Assembly: GCF_030704685.1 (NCBI RefSeq)
Contig: NZ_JAUZDX010000011.1
Location: 1-64,000, forward strand
Length of the DNA: 64,000 nt
Reading direction: 5' to 3'
Origin: Acidovorax sp. A1169
GTDB taxonomy: Bacteria > Pseudomonadota > Gammaproteobacteria > Burkholderiales > Burkholderiaceae_C
The notes beneath the pieces are model-generated. The model searched no databases, had not been told where the DNA came from, and saw only the letters and a program-made list of their open reading frames with translations. Below, in pieces: positions 17,998 through 26,820 of the stretch (position 1 is its first letter; every line of letters starts with the position of its first letter). Made by a program: the position numbers and the translations under genes.

Positions 17998-19410
17998 TTA
18001 TTCGGTGGTCAGGACTTCTGGCCGCAAGGCCACGGCGGGCGTGGTGCCGGCGGCGCGCGCAGGGATGTTGGGCGGGGCCGATTCATGAACCACTGGCGGC
18101 TTGGCCATCAGCTTCAAGATGTAGAGCACCCCGGCCCCGAAGACCGCGAAGTACACGACCACAAAGGCCACCAGCGAAGCCGCCACCGCAGGCGCTGACA
18201 GCGGCGAGGCCGACTCGGCCGTTCGCATCAGGCCCTGAATGGTCCAGGGCTGGCGGCCCACCTCGGTGGTGACCCAGCCTGCCAGCACCGCAATCAGGCC
18301 CGATGGGCCCATGGCCAGTGCGAAGCGATGCAGCCACTTCCATTCGTACAGCCGGCCCCGGGCGCGTGCCAACAGGCTCCACATGCCCAGCCCCGCCATG
18401 AGGAAGCCCAGGCCCACCATGGTGCGAAACGCCCAGAAAACGATGCCCACCGGCGGATGGTCGGCCGCTGGCACCGTGTCCAGGCCCGCCATCGGAGCGT
18501 TGAGGTCGTGCTTGAGGATGAGCGAAGACAGCTTGGGGATTTCCAGCGCATAGTCGACGCGGCCTTCGGCGCTGTTGGGAATGCCGAACAGGATCAACGG
18601 CGCGCCTTGCGGGTGGCTCTTGTAGTGACCTTCCATCGCCATCACCTTCACCGGCTGGTGCTCCAGCGTGTTCAGGCCGTGCAGGTCGCCCAGCACGATC
18701 TGCAGCGGCGCCACGATCGCCGCCATCCACATCGCCATCGAGAACATGAGCCGCGCGCGTGGGTTGGTGCGGTCCTTCAGCAGGTGCCAGGCACCGACGG
18801 CGCCCACCAGAAAGGCGGTGGTCAGGTAGGCGGCTGACAGGGTGTGCGCCAGCCGATAGGGAAAGCTGGGGTTGAAGATGATGGCCAGCCAACTGCCCGC
18901 CGGGATGAACTGGCCGTTGGCGTTGATCGCGTAGCCAGTTGGGGTTTGCATCCAGCTGTTGACCGACAGGATCCAGAACGCCGAAACGAAGGTGCCCAGG
19001 GCCACCATCAACGTGGCGGTGTAGTGCAGGCGCTTGCCCACGCGGTTCATGCCGAAAAGCATCACGCCGAGGAAGCCGGCTTCCAGGAAGAACGCGGTCA
19101 GTACCTCGTAGGCCATCAGCGGGCCGATGATCGGGCCGGCCCTGTCAGAAAACACGGCCCAGTTGGTGCCAAACTGGTAGGACATCACGATGCCCGAGAC
19201 CACCCCCATGGCGAACACCAGCGCGAAGATCTTGATCCAGTAACGGAACAGGTCCATGTAGTCGGCGCGCCCGGTCTTCAGCCACAGGCCTTCGAGCACT
19301 GCCAGGTAGCTGGCCAGCCCGATGGTGATGGCGGGAAACAGAAAGTGGAAACTCACCGTGAACGCAAACTGGATGCGTGCCAGCAGGAGTGCGTCGGGCA
19401 TCTCAAACAT
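17998..19410 (-). CDS. cydA: Cytochrome bd-type quinol oxidase subunit I, short-Q-loop type
   Basis: This is the heme-bearing subunit of about 470 residues. The first His heme ligand lies in ARIQFAFTVSFHFLFPA, and the family motif GRQPWTIQG is present. The region between helices VI and VII is short, as in cyanide-insensitive oxidases (CioA), rather than the long Q-loop of E. coli CydA. The start at 19410 is preferred over 19434 because AAGGAA lies just upstream. A 12-bp palindrome GACCGATCGGTC (19438-19449) lies just ahead of it. It supports respiration at low oxygen or in the presence of inhibitors. Confidence 0.95.
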   Translation of the reverse strand: MFEMPDALLLARIQFAFTVSFHFLFPAITIGLASYLAVLEGLWLKTGRADYMDLFRYWIKIFALVFAMGVVSGIVMSYQFGTNWAVFSDRAGPIIGPLMAYEVLTAFFLEAGFLGVMLFGMNRVGKRLHYTATLMVALGTFVSAFWILSVNSWMQTPTGYAINANGQFIPAGSWLAIIFNPSFPYRLAHTLSAAYLTTAFLVGAVGAWHLLKDRTNPRARLMFSMAMWMAAIVAPLQIVLGDLHGLNTLEHQPVKVMAMEGHYKSHPQGAPLILFGIPNSAEGRVDYALEIPKLSSLILKHDLNAPMAGLDTVPAADHPPVGIVFWAFRTMVGLGFLMAGLGMWSLLARARGRLYEWKWLHRFALAMGPSGLIAVLAGWVTTEVGRQPWTIQGLMRTAESASPLSAPAVAASLVAFVVVYFAVFGAGVLYILKLMAKPPVVHESAPPNIPARAAGTTPAVALRPEVLTTE

Positions 19411-19889
19411 TGTGAATTCCTTGCTTTTCTGCAACAGGACCGATCGGTCTCATTGCTGGCATCCGTCAACTGGAAAACTCGCTGAAGCATCGGCGTTCGG
19501 CGGAGGATCACTACAGCTGTGTGTAGAACTTGCCACCTCCTGGTTTAGTCCGATGACCGCTGCCGCAGCGCTGCCCAGCAGGCCCAAAGAGTCGAGAGCA
19601 GCATGCACCGATAGCTTTGCGCCAGCAGGCTCCGTGCTCGAACGGCTGCGGCATGCACAACGTCCGGACGATATCGATGCTGCAGTTCTGAAGTCGCTTG
19701 AGAAGTCTGCTTGACACCAGGAGGCTGAGGCTACCGGGATGAGCGAAACGGGATCGCCACCTGCTATCCGTGCTCTGCGTACACTCACCGCGGCCCACCG
19801 CCAGCGTCCAGTGAGCCACCCAAACCTCTAAGCTTGCCGTGTCTCGTTGCAAGCCGATTCAGCTGCCTTTGAACAATGCGCTGTAGCTC
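19411..19889. other. Intergenic region between cydA and the SYLF gene
   Basis: About 480 bp. It holds the palindrome at 19438-19449 and a short rightward ORF (19556-19714) with no recognisable features. I see no other gene. Confidence 0.4.
19438..19449. promoter_or_regulatory. 12-bp palindrome upstream of cydA
   Basis: GACCGATCGGTC is perfectly symmetric and lies 28 bp before the cydA start. It could be an operator, but 12-bp palindromes also occur by chance. It does not fit the 22-bp regulon element. Confidence 0.3.
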
Positions 19890-20474
19890 TCACAATCGAT
19901 TTTCGGAAATCTTCATTCCCTGTACCGAAGCGCCGATCTCCAGGCCAGCATTCGCCAGAACAAAGCCTACTACTGGGGCTCGCATAGTGTTGGTATCAAT
20001 GCTGCCGTTTGCTCCAACGTTCGCAATCGCCACGGTTGCATCGACACCGGCGATCCAGCCGTTGCTGGCTAGAAACTTGTCAAGTGCTTCCTGGGTCGTG
20101 AATAGGTAGAAGATGCCCTTCGATTGAGCGCCCGCCTGCCAGCCGATTGAGCCGGCTGCGATGTTGTAGTACTTTTGCGTACGGCCCTTGATTCGAAGTG
20201 CACCATGCCCGAATTCGCCTCCCACCACAAAGCTGCCACCGACCACTGCCGGGAAAACCAACATACCCTTGGATGCTGCGACCATGTCCCGCGCGCCCGG
20301 CACCGTGTTGTAGAGCTTTGACAGTTCAGCGTCGATCTGGGCATCGACAGCGGCATGCTTAGAGGTAGCGCTTGCACGATCGCCAATCTGACTCGTCGTA
20401 CAGCCCAACATGGAGAGGCCACTTACTGCGACGAAAGCGGATAGAGCGTAGGAGCGGATGTGGTTGGCGTACAT
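19890..20474 (-). CDS. SYLF/Ysc84-domain lipoprotein
   Basis: This protein of about 194 residues has a lipoprotein signal (ALSAFVAVSGLSMLGC, cysteine about 25) followed by a SYLF domain. KGMLVFPAVVGGSFVVGGEFG and SIGWQAGAQSKGIFYLF are the signatures of the domain, which binds lipids in eukaryotic homologues. It is probably anchored in the outer membrane or periplasm. The start at 20474 has AAGGAAA upstream. A regulon element points to it 95 bp upstream and is divergent from the one for BON 1. Confidence 0.88.
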   Translation of the reverse strand: MYANHIRSYALSAFVAVSGLSMLGCTTSQIGDRASATSKHAAVDAQIDAELSKLYNTVPGARDMVAASKGMLVFPAVVGGSFVVGGEFGHGALRIKGRTQKYYNIAAGSIGWQAGAQSKGIFYLFTTQEALDKFLASNGWIAGVDATVAIANVGANGSIDTNTMRAPVVGFVLANAGLEIGASVQGMKISENRL

Positions 20475-20568
20475 ATGAAATTTTCCTTGAGTGAGACAGA
20501 AAGCCCTGGCCAATGAGCAGCGCTACACGCGCAGGCCGACCTCAAGGGTTGCACTATTGCAAAGTGCA

Positions 20569-20590
20569 GTCTGTTCGTCAGCGCACGTGG
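20569..20590 (-). promoter_or_regulatory. Regulon element for the SYLF gene
   Basis: The proximal half is GTCTGTTCG and the distal CGCAC. The -10-like AACCCT is at 20550-20545. It is divergent from the element at 20619. Confidence 0.65.
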
Positions 20591-20618
20591 TTCAACAATG
20601 GTGGATGCACGGCCAGCG

Positions 20619-20640
20619 CTGCGTTCGTCAACGCACAGAC
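20619..20640 (+). promoter_or_regulatory. Regulon element for BON protein 1
   Basis: The proximal half reads CGCACAGAC and the distal half is GCGTTCGTC-like. The -10-like CAGGCT is at 20659-20664. It is 56 bp from the start codon. Confidence 0.7.
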
Positions 20641-20695
20641 TCGGCACAACGACGGGCGCAGGCTCAAGCCTCCAACAACTACTTGGGTCGCGACC

Positions 20696-21349
20696 ATGAA
20701 ATCAGATAGCCAGATTCAAAAAGACGTCCTTGACGAACTGCTTTGGGAGCCTTCGGTGCACGCAGCTGAAATCGGCGTCGAGGTCCACGAAGGCGTGGTT
20801 ACCCTCGCAGGGCACGTGAATAGCTATGCCGAAAAGTTCCAAGCGGAGCAAGCCGCCCAGCGTGTTTCTGGTGTCAAGGCGTTGGCCATGGAGATCGATG
20901 TCAAACTCGTTGGCTCAAGCAAGCGAACTGATGCCGAGATTGCGGCTTCCGTTGAAAGCGCCTTGCAGTGGACAAATTTTGTGTCAAAGGACAGCGTCAA
21001 GGTGATGGTTGAGAAAGGGCTGGTTACCTTGTCTGGCGATGTAGATTGGGACTATCAACGGCTGGCCGCAGTCACTGCAATTCGGTTCTTGCGCGGTGTC
21101 AAAGGCATCAATGACCAGATCTCCATCAAGCCCAAGGTGGCAGTAGCAGCGGTGAAAGCCGACATCGAAGCGGCTCTCAAGCGTCGTGCGCATACCGACT
21201 CGCACGCCATCAGCGTGTCGGTCAAGGGTCAAGCAGTGACCTTGTCGGGGAAGGTCCACAGTTGGTCTGAACGTGACCTGGCTGCGACCTCTGCTTGGGG
21301 GACTGCAGGCGTCTACCAAGTGATCAACAACATCGAGCTGATCAGCTGA
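20696..21349 (+). CDS. Cytoplasmic three-BON-domain protein 1
   Basis: This 217-residue protein consists of three BON domains (about 1-70, 78-146, 150-217), each with the alternating VxLxGxV pattern (GVVTLAGHVNSYAEK; GLVTLSGDVDWDYQ; AVTLSGKVHSW). BON domains bind phospholipid or associate with the envelope, as in OsmY, but this protein has no signal peptide. The start at 20696 (MKSDSQIQKDV) aligns with the four sister proteins. It probably leads an operon with the universal stress protein 120 bp downstream. Function is unknown. Confidence 0.9.
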   Translation: MKSDSQIQKDVLDELLWEPSVHAAEIGVEVHEGVVTLAGHVNSYAEKFQAEQAAQRVSGVKALAMEIDVKLVGSSKRTDAEIAASVESALQWTNFVSKDSVKVMVEKGLVTLSGDVDWDYQRLAAVTAIRFLRGVKGINDQISIKPKVAVAAVKADIEAALKRRAHTDSHAISVSVKGQAVTLSGKVHSWSERDLAATSAWGTAGVYQVINNIELIS

Positions 21350-21469
21350 ACAAGGACGCTTCCCTGTACGGCCGCGTACGCGGCTTACTTCGATCCCCGG
21401 TAGCAGTGCCGGGAGCCTTGCGCTTGCACACGCTGCAGGCGGCTTTTGAAATCAACGCACGCACACGCT

Positions 21470-22294
21470 ATGACCTATGCCACTTTGATGGTGCACCTGG
21501 AAATCGGCCGCTCCAACGAGTCTCTGCTGAATATTTCTGCTGTATTGGCTGATCGTTTCAAGGCTGCGGTAGTTGGCATTGCTGTTGGCCAGCAACTGCA
21601 GCCGGCGTATGTCGACGGCTATGCCGCCGGGGACATGTTTGCGCTGGACCTCGATGACATCAACAAGAACATCTCTGAGGCCGAAGATGAGTTTCGTAAG
21701 GCGTTGGCTTCTGCATCCACCAGATTGGAATGGCGATCTTCAGTTCAGATGGGGCCACAGGCTGAGCATATCGCGACTGAGGCTCGCAGTGCCGATATCG
21801 TCCTCACGGGCGCCAGGGGACCTGACCTCTTTGGCACCTCACGGATGGCGAGCTGCGCTGAAATCGTGATGCGCGCCGGGCGTCCGGTATTAGTCGTGCC
21901 TGACGCGGTCAATGTTCCCAGATTGGACTGGATCGTTGTTGGCTGGAAGGATACGCGTGAGGCTCGGCGCGCTGTATCAGATGCGCTTCCATTTTTGAGC
22001 AAGGCGGCTCATGTGACTGTCGTCGAGTTTGCAATGCCTGACGATATGGATTCAGCACGTTCCCGTGTCGACGATGTGTGCGCTTGGTTGGCGCATCACG
22101 GTATCAGTGCCGAAGCGGTGGTGCAATCCGCCGGGGATGGTGACAACCTTCTGGATACGTTCGCTGAACGTCGTGGAGCTGATCTGATAGTCGCGGGGGC
22201 CTACGGACACACACGCTTGGGGGAATGGCTGTTTGGCGGATACACCAAGGATCTGGTGCGGCGTGCTAGGCGGTGCGTGTTGCTTTCGCATTGA
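21470..22294 (+). CDS. Tandem universal stress protein
   Basis: This protein of about 274 residues has two UspA domains. The first starts MTYATLMVHLEIG and the second around LDWIVVGWKDTREARRAV, and the C-terminal GAYGHTRLGEWLFGGYTKDL is the ATP-binding G-2x-G-9x-G(S/T)-like motif. The start at 21470 is chosen over 21446 because the domain begins there. It is expected to act in the cytoplasm during growth arrest. It follows BON 1 and has no clear element of its own, so it is probably co-transcribed. Confidence 0.9.
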   Translation: MTYATLMVHLEIGRSNESLLNISAVLADRFKAAVVGIAVGQQLQPAYVDGYAAGDMFALDLDDINKNISEAEDEFRKALASASTRLEWRSSVQMGPQAEHIATEARSADIVLTGARGPDLFGTSRMASCAEIVMRAGRPVLVVPDAVNVPRLDWIVVGWKDTREARRAVSDALPFLSKAAHVTVVEFAMPDDMDSARSRVDDVCAWLAHHGISAEAVVQSAGDGDNLLDTFAERRGADLIVAGAYGHTRLGEWLFGGYTKDLVRRARRCVLLSH

Positions 22295-22396
22295 CAAGGG
22301 CGTTTGCAGGATTCTTCTCGGACTAGCTGCAGCTTCCAAGCGCGAATTTTTACGGTATTCCAAACGTCGTTTTTTCGTCCTGTATGTGGGCCGTCT

Positions 22397-22418
22397 GCCG
22401 CTGTGTGCGCCAGCAGAC
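22397..22418 (+). promoter_or_regulatory. Weak regulon-like element before the repeat protein
   Basis: The stretch GTGTGCGCCAGCAGAC keeps TGTGCG and the terminal CAGAC but not the correct half spacing, and no good -10 lies 18 bp away. The orientation fits the gene at 22507, 89 bp downstream. Confidence 0.3.
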
Positions 22419-22506
22419 TGACTAGTTTAAAGACGCGCTGTCTACTGCAATCAACCACACGGCGGTGGACTAGTTGCACAAATCCTTCCCATCTCTCGGA
22501 GAAACC

Positions 22507-22947
22507 ATGAACCGTATTCACTACCCAAGCTTGCTCATCGCATTGGCTATTGCTTCAACTATCGGTGCTGCTCAAGCTCAAAGCTCAACTGGAGCGAGCC
22601 CTGGCGGCGCCGCCACGAGGACTCAAGTCAGAATGGAGACCAAAGAGTTCTTGAAGACACATCGCTGGGATGAGATCACCGAAACGTGGATGCTCAAGAA
22701 TGGAGTGGAACCTCCAGTGGGCGTCATTCCGCGTGCCGTATTCAGGTCGCAGCGTGATGATTTCCTGCGCAAGAATAGCTGGAACGACATGAACTCTACC
22801 TGGGTGCCTCGCGACCCCGTGCCAGCAACGCTGAGCAATTTGACCCGTGCGCAGCAGCAGGCTGATACCTTGGCCTTCATGCGCACACACAGTTGGGATG
22901 AGGAGGGGGGCGAGTGGGTCGTGAATCCATCACGCCAGATGAAATAG
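22507..22947 (+). CDS. Secreted protein with three F-W repeats
   Basis: This unrecognised 146-residue protein has a signal peptide (hydrophobic LLIALAIAST, cleavage around AQA). The mature part holds three related units with the core F(L/M)(K/R)xxxWDE...W: EFLKTHRWDEITETW (47-61), DFLRKNSWNDMNSTW (85-99) and AFMRTHSWDEEGGEW (123-137). Each Phe-Trp pair is spaced alike. It could be a short helical repeat binding an envelope partner. The ATG at 22507 has GGAGAA upstream. A weak regulon-like element precedes it. Confidence 0.75.
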   Translation: MNRIHYPSLLIALAIASTIGAAQAQSSTGASPGGAATRTQVRMETKEFLKTHRWDEITETWMLKNGVEPPVGVIPRAVFRSQRDDFLRKNSWNDMNSTWVPRDPVPATLSNLTRAQQQADTLAFMRTHSWDEEGGEWVVNPSRQMK

Positions 22948-23357
22948 ACCCGAACGCTGGAAGACTTGGCGGCAAATGAGCGAGGCGCGTTGGCGCACAT
23001 CTGGTGAAGGTATCCTCGTTTGCTTCCCAACCGCTAAGCTGCATCGCAGCAATGCGTCACCGCAAAAAAGCGGACTTGGGCAATTGGCAATCCCGGTGCG
23101 CCCAGTCAACAGTAGAGCCAATTTGAGCTGCGTCGCCTACTTGCCGTGCTGGTCGCAAGTTCCTCCTTGTTACTTCCCCCATATCCACTTTGTGCACCCT
23201 GTACCGTCACTGCTTGGCGACCGCGGCATCTGGACGACCTGCTACCAACGCCTCAAGGATGGCGCAAATAGCCAATTGGGGCTACTCAGCGCCACCAGCA
23301 GGCCAGCTTCAGGCCCAGGGCCCCGCAGCGCCACATCGGTAGGCGCTTGGTGTCCAT
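22948..23357. other. Intergenic region without recognised features
   Basis: About 410 bp between the repeat protein and the leftward cbpM copy 2. Short ORFs on both strands look like chance, and no element or repeat was recognised. Confidence 0.4.
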
Positions 23358-23669
23358 TCAAAGCTTGCCCAGCGCTTGCGTCTTTACGGTTGGTTCCACT
23401 TCAATGCGCTGCACGCCGTCCATCCACAGCAGCACCGTGAACAGGTCCAGGTCATAGGTGACGCGCAGCCTTACCGCTGCCCGCAGCGGGACGAGGCACT
23501 GCGCGCTGAAGTGCAGCCCCTCCTGCTCCGAGGCCAGTGGTGCGATGGCTCCATAGTCGACCAGCTCGGCCAACTCCTGCGCGGTCAGCCCGCTTGCTCG
23601 GAACAGCTCGGACAGGCTTACGCTTGCGCGCTGGTCCAGCCAGTGCCAGTCATGTGCTTGTGGGGCCAT
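23358..23669 (-). CDS. cbpM: CbpM copy 2, C-terminally shortened
   Basis: This 103-residue protein is closely similar to CbpM copy 1 from HDWHWLDQRASVSL to LLWMDGVQRIEVE. It then diverges and stops after PTVKTQALGKL, about 24 residues short. The lost tail is the coiled segment of copy 1. Because the cbpA beside it is frameshifted, this copy may be losing its function. The start at 23669 is aligned to copy 1; an ATG at 23675 is also possible. Confidence 0.75.
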   Translation of the reverse strand: MAPQAHDWHWLDQRASVSLSELFRASGLTAQELAELVDYGAIAPLASEQEGLHFSAQCLVPLRAAVRLRVTYDLDLFTVLLWMDGVQRIEVEPTVKTQALGKL

Positions 23670-24578
23670 GGGCATGCTCCAGGGTCGTTGCTTCACGGGG
23701 GTTGAAATCCGATGCACTTGCCAATTTCTGGAACAGCTCTTGCTCGCTGGCAGAAAGCGTCTTCGGAATGTCCAGGTGCACCACGGCATAGAAGTCTCCG
23801 CGCCCGCCATGGCCATTGGCCAGGCCTTGCCCGCGCACCCTGAGCTTGCGGGCGTGGCGGGTGCCCGCAGGCACCGTCAGCAGCATGGGGTTTCCCAGGG
23901 TGGGGATCTCCACCTGCGCACCCAGCGCCGCCTCCCAGGGGCTGAGCGCCAGGTGGAAGTACAGGTCCTGCGGCTGCACCTGGAACAGCGGGTGCGGCGC
24001 CAGGGCAATGTGCAGGTAGATGTCCCCGTTGGCGCCGCCCTGGTGCCCTTTGCCACCTTGCCCACGCAGGCGCAGCTTCTTGCCATCGCGCACGCCGGCC
24101 GGAATGGTCACTTCCAGCGCACGCCCGGCGCCGCCGTCGTCAAGCTCCAGGGTGAGCCTGGCTCCCTGGTGCGCCTGCTCCAGGCTGATGCGGGCCGTGG
24201 TGTCGAAATCGCGGCCCGGCACCGGGCCGCGATCACTCTGGCGGCCCGCCCGCCCATGCCCCATGGCCGCCAGCTGGTCGGCCAGGTCCATGTCCGCGAA
24301 GGTGGGGCCGTTGCCGCCAGCAGGGCGTTCCCAGGCGGGTGGCGGCTGAAATGCCTCGCCGGGACGTGCTTGCCGATGTTGTCGTAGGTACTGCGCTTTT
24401 CCGGATCCTTGAGGGTCACGTCGGCTTCTGCAAGCTCCTTGAATTTCGCCTCTGCATCGGCATCCTTGGTGACATCAGGATGGTACTGGCGGGCCAGCTT
24501 GCGGTAGGCCTTCTTGACCTGCTCCGGCGTGGCGTCGCGTGGCACGCCCCAGGTGGCGTAGTAGTCCTTGTATTTCAT
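23650..24578 (-). pseudogene. cbpA: cbpA copy 2 with a one-base frameshift
   Basis: The gene is 929 bp against 930 bp in copy 1, and one G is missing in a G run near 24359-24363 (copy 1 has GCCGGGGACG, this copy GCCGGGACG). The J-domain with its HPD is intact up to GKHVP; reading then leaves frame. The C-terminal domain is intact in a second frame from about 24291 to 23650. So a J-domain-only peptide would be made, unless the missing base is a sequencing error in a homopolymer. The promoter element and the downstream cbpM remain. Confidence 0.85.
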
Positions 24579-24715
24579 GTTGTGCGGCGAGCCGTTTTGC
24601 TCTGGGGCATTTACGGCCATTCAGTGGCCGCTAGGACTTGCCTATTCGAAGCTCCTCCACGCAAGTAGTCACGCGGTAGCGGAAAGTCATCTAACTATGT
24701 CCCGGTATTGAAACT

Positions 24716-24737
24716 GTCTGTGCGTTCTGCAACATAG
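24716..24737 (-). promoter_or_regulatory. Regulon element for cbpA copy 2
   Basis: The proximal half is GTCTGTGCG; the distal half is degenerate. The -10-like TAGTTA is at 24697-24692. The start codon is 138 bp away, the same class as cbpA copy 1. Confidence 0.6.
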
Positions 24738-24756
24738 GAATTGTGGCTTCAGTGCG

Positions 24757-24778
24757 CTATGTTCGCCAGCGAACAGAT
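24757..24778 (+). promoter_or_regulatory. Regulon element for the Crp/Fnr copy 2 gene
   Basis: TGTTCGCCAGCGAACAGAT has the complete dyad TGTTC-N6-GAACA. The -10-like TAAGTT is at 24797-24802. It is 57 bp before the start, which suggests autoregulation. Confidence 0.72.
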
Positions 24779-24834
24779 GGTTTTCCATAGGTTGTCTAAG
24801 TTAGGACCATCCACTGTGAAATCTTTCCGACCAG

Positions 24835-25593
24835 ATGAAATACTCAAAGCCACAAAAAATCGTTACCGTCAAAATTGATGGGAATATCAATCCAAGAGAC
24901 AACCATCTTCTTGCGTCATTGCCCGATGCAGAATGGGCACGCTGGCTCCCAATGCTAGAGGGTATCAAGATGCCATTGGGCCTGGTGCTCTATGAGTCGG
25001 GAATGAAGCTGAGCCATGTGTACTTTCCCATCACCTCCATCGTCTCGCTGCTGTATGTACTGGAGGACGGAGGCTCCGCGGAGATTGCGGTAGTAGGAAA
25101 CGAAGGCGTTGTAGGTATCTCCATTTTCATGGGGGGAGAGTCGACCCCCAGTCGGGCAGTGGTACAGAGTGCCGGCTACGGACTTCGGTTGAGAGCAGAT
25201 GCCACGAGCATCGAATTCAATCGTGCCGGTCCCGTCATGCATCTTCTGCTCCGCTACACCCAGGCATTGATCACGCAGATGTCACAAACGGCTGTCTGCA
25301 ATCGTCACCACACGCTCGATCAACAACTGTGCAGATGGCTTCTGCTGAGCTTGGACAGGCTGCGGGGAAGCGACCTCATCATGACGCAGGAGCTGATTGC
25401 CAATATGCTGGGTGTACGCCGTGAGGGAGTCACTGAGGCTGCGCTAAAGCTGCAGTCAGCCGGGCTGATTCGCTATGCCAGAGGCCACATTAGTGTGATT
25501 GACCGCCCGGGATTGGAGCGGCGAACGTGCGAGTGCTACGAGGTCGTAAGAAAGGAATATGACCGTCTGCTGCCGAATATAGAAGCTGTGTAG
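24835..25593 (+). CDS. Crp/Fnr-family transcription regulator (copy 2)
   Basis: This 252-residue regulator has an effector-binding barrel (about 20-150) and a winged helix with QELIANMLGVRREGVTEA. The Arg-Glu of the recognition helix sits where CRP and FNR contact their half-sites. There is no cysteine cluster. It is preceded by a full regulon element at 24757, so it probably controls its own expression. It and copy 1 at 849 are the best candidates to read the 22-bp element across the window. The ligand is unknown: heme, cNMP and NO-type sensing cannot be told apart from sequence. Confidence 0.92.
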   Translation: MKYSKPQKIVTVKIDGNINPRDNHLLASLPDAEWARWLPMLEGIKMPLGLVLYESGMKLSHVYFPITSIVSLLYVLEDGGSAEIAVVGNEGVVGISIFMGGESTPSRAVVQSAGYGLRLRADATSIEFNRAGPVMHLLLRYTQALITQMSQTAVCNRHHTLDQQLCRWLLLSLDRLRGSDLIMTQELIANMLGVRREGVTEAALKLQSAGLIRYARGHISVIDRPGLERRTCECYEVVRKEYDRLLPNIEAV

Positions 25594-25800
25594 CTAGTCC
25601 AATTGCGACGTCCAGATGCAGCACACGCTCCCAGCAATTGACGGAACTTCCACGACCTCCAATGCGCGAATCGAATCGAATCGTTGCAGTGCTTGCAAGG
25701 TCGTTTTGATCGCGCTATTCATGCAGCCATAGGCGACAACCAGCTTGCAGAAGGCGCGCCCCCGCCACGAGGCTTCCAAATTCAGAATTGGGAGAATGTC

Positions 25801-26784
25801 ATGCATGCAATGGTGCTGAAGCAGTTGGGTAGGCCACTGGAGTGGACTGAGTTGCCAGACCGTTGGCCGGGACCAGGTGAAGTTCGTGTCCAAGTAGGTG
25901 CCTGCGGCGTCTGTCGAACGGATTTACACGTCGTGGATGGAGAGCTACCGCGTCCGCAGGTGCCCATAATTCCAGGTCATGAAATCATCGGCCGCATTGA
26001 TGCGATAGGCGTTCACGCTGACGGCTTCACCCTTGGCCAGCGCGTAGGGATCCCCTGGCTTGGACATACCTGCGGTGTGTGCCCATACTGCAGAATGCAG
26101 CGTGAGAACCTTTGCGACACCCCGATTTTCACAGGCTACACCCGCGATGGCGGCTTTGCAACTTCGGTCATCGCCGATGCGCGATTCGTGTTCTCCGTCG
26201 GTGAGGTGGGCAGTGATGAATCACTTGCCCCTTTGCTTTGTGCAGGGCTGATCGGTTGGCGTTCCCTGAAGATGGCTGGAGATGGGCAGTTGTTGGGTCT
26301 TTACGGGTTTGGAGCAGCTGCTCACATTCTGGCGCAAGTGGCGAAATCGGAGGGGCGCAAGGTATTCGCATTCACTCGGCCTGGCGACGGCAAGGCTCAG
26401 GAATTTGCGCGAAGCGTGGGTGCCTGCTGGGCTGGTGGTTCAGATGAAGCGCCGCCTCAGCTCCTGGATACTGCGATTGTTTTTGCTCCAGTGGGCGCTC
26501 TCATCCCCCCGGCACTGAAGGCAGTGCGCAAGGGCGGCAAAGTGGTGTGCGCGGGCATTCACATGAGCGATATCCCAAGCTTTCCTTACGACCTCCTGTG
26601 GAATGAGCGGCAGATACTGTCAGTGGCCAATCTCACTCGACAGGACGGTCTGGATTTCTTGGATCAAGTGCCGAACTTGAATCTGGTCATCAGGACAACC
26701 GCTTACCCCCTGCAGCAGGCAAACCAGGCATTGGCTGACCTGCGCTCAGGGAGTTTCGAGGGAGCGGCTGTGTTGGTACCCTGA
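25801..26784 (+). CDS. Zinc-dependent alcohol dehydrogenase
   Basis: This 327-residue medium-chain dehydrogenase/reductase has the catalytic zinc ligands in [15 protein letters not shown] (Cys) and GHEIIGR (His-Glu). Structural zinc cysteines lie in [15 protein letters not shown]. The Rossmann glycine motif is [13 protein letters not shown]. It resembles the propanol-preferring AdhP-like subgroup and probably oxidises or makes short alcohols with NAD(P). The start at 25801 has GGGAGA upstream. No strong element was seen in the 207 bp upstream, though the gene follows the Crp/Fnr regulator and may be co-transcribed. Confidence 0.9.
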   Translation: MHAMVLKQLGRPLEWTELPDRWPGPGEVRVQVGACGVCRTDLHVVDGELPRPQVPIIPGHEIIGRIDAIGVHADGFTLGQRVGIPWLGHTCGVCPYCRMQRENLCDTPIFTGYTRDGGFATSVIADARFVFSVGEVGSDESLAPLLCAGLIGWRSLKMAGDGQLLGLYGFGAAAHILAQVAKSEGRKVFAFTRPGDGKAQEFARSVGACWAGGSDEAPPQLLDTAIVFAPVGALIPPALKAVRKGGKVVCAGIHMSDIPSFPYDLLWNERQILSVANLTRQDGLDFLDQVPNLNLVIRTTAYPLQQANQALADLRSGSFEGAAVLVP

Positions 26785-26820
26785 CTGCGTCGCTTGTTGC
26801 GCAAGGAGACCGCGCATGCA

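Noticed and set aside
19411-19500. FNR/ANR box (TTGAT-N4-ATCAA) controlling cydAB
   Set aside because: I could not find this pattern upstream of cydA, so low-oxygen control by FNR/ANR is not supported from sequence.
19556-19714. Short rightward ORF downstream of the cydA promoter
   Set aside because: No recognised features or good ribosome-binding site; treated as chance.
25594-25893. Leftward ORF of 99 codons opposite the alcohol dehydrogenase start
   Set aside because: It overlaps the real gene start and has no recognisable domain or ribosome site.
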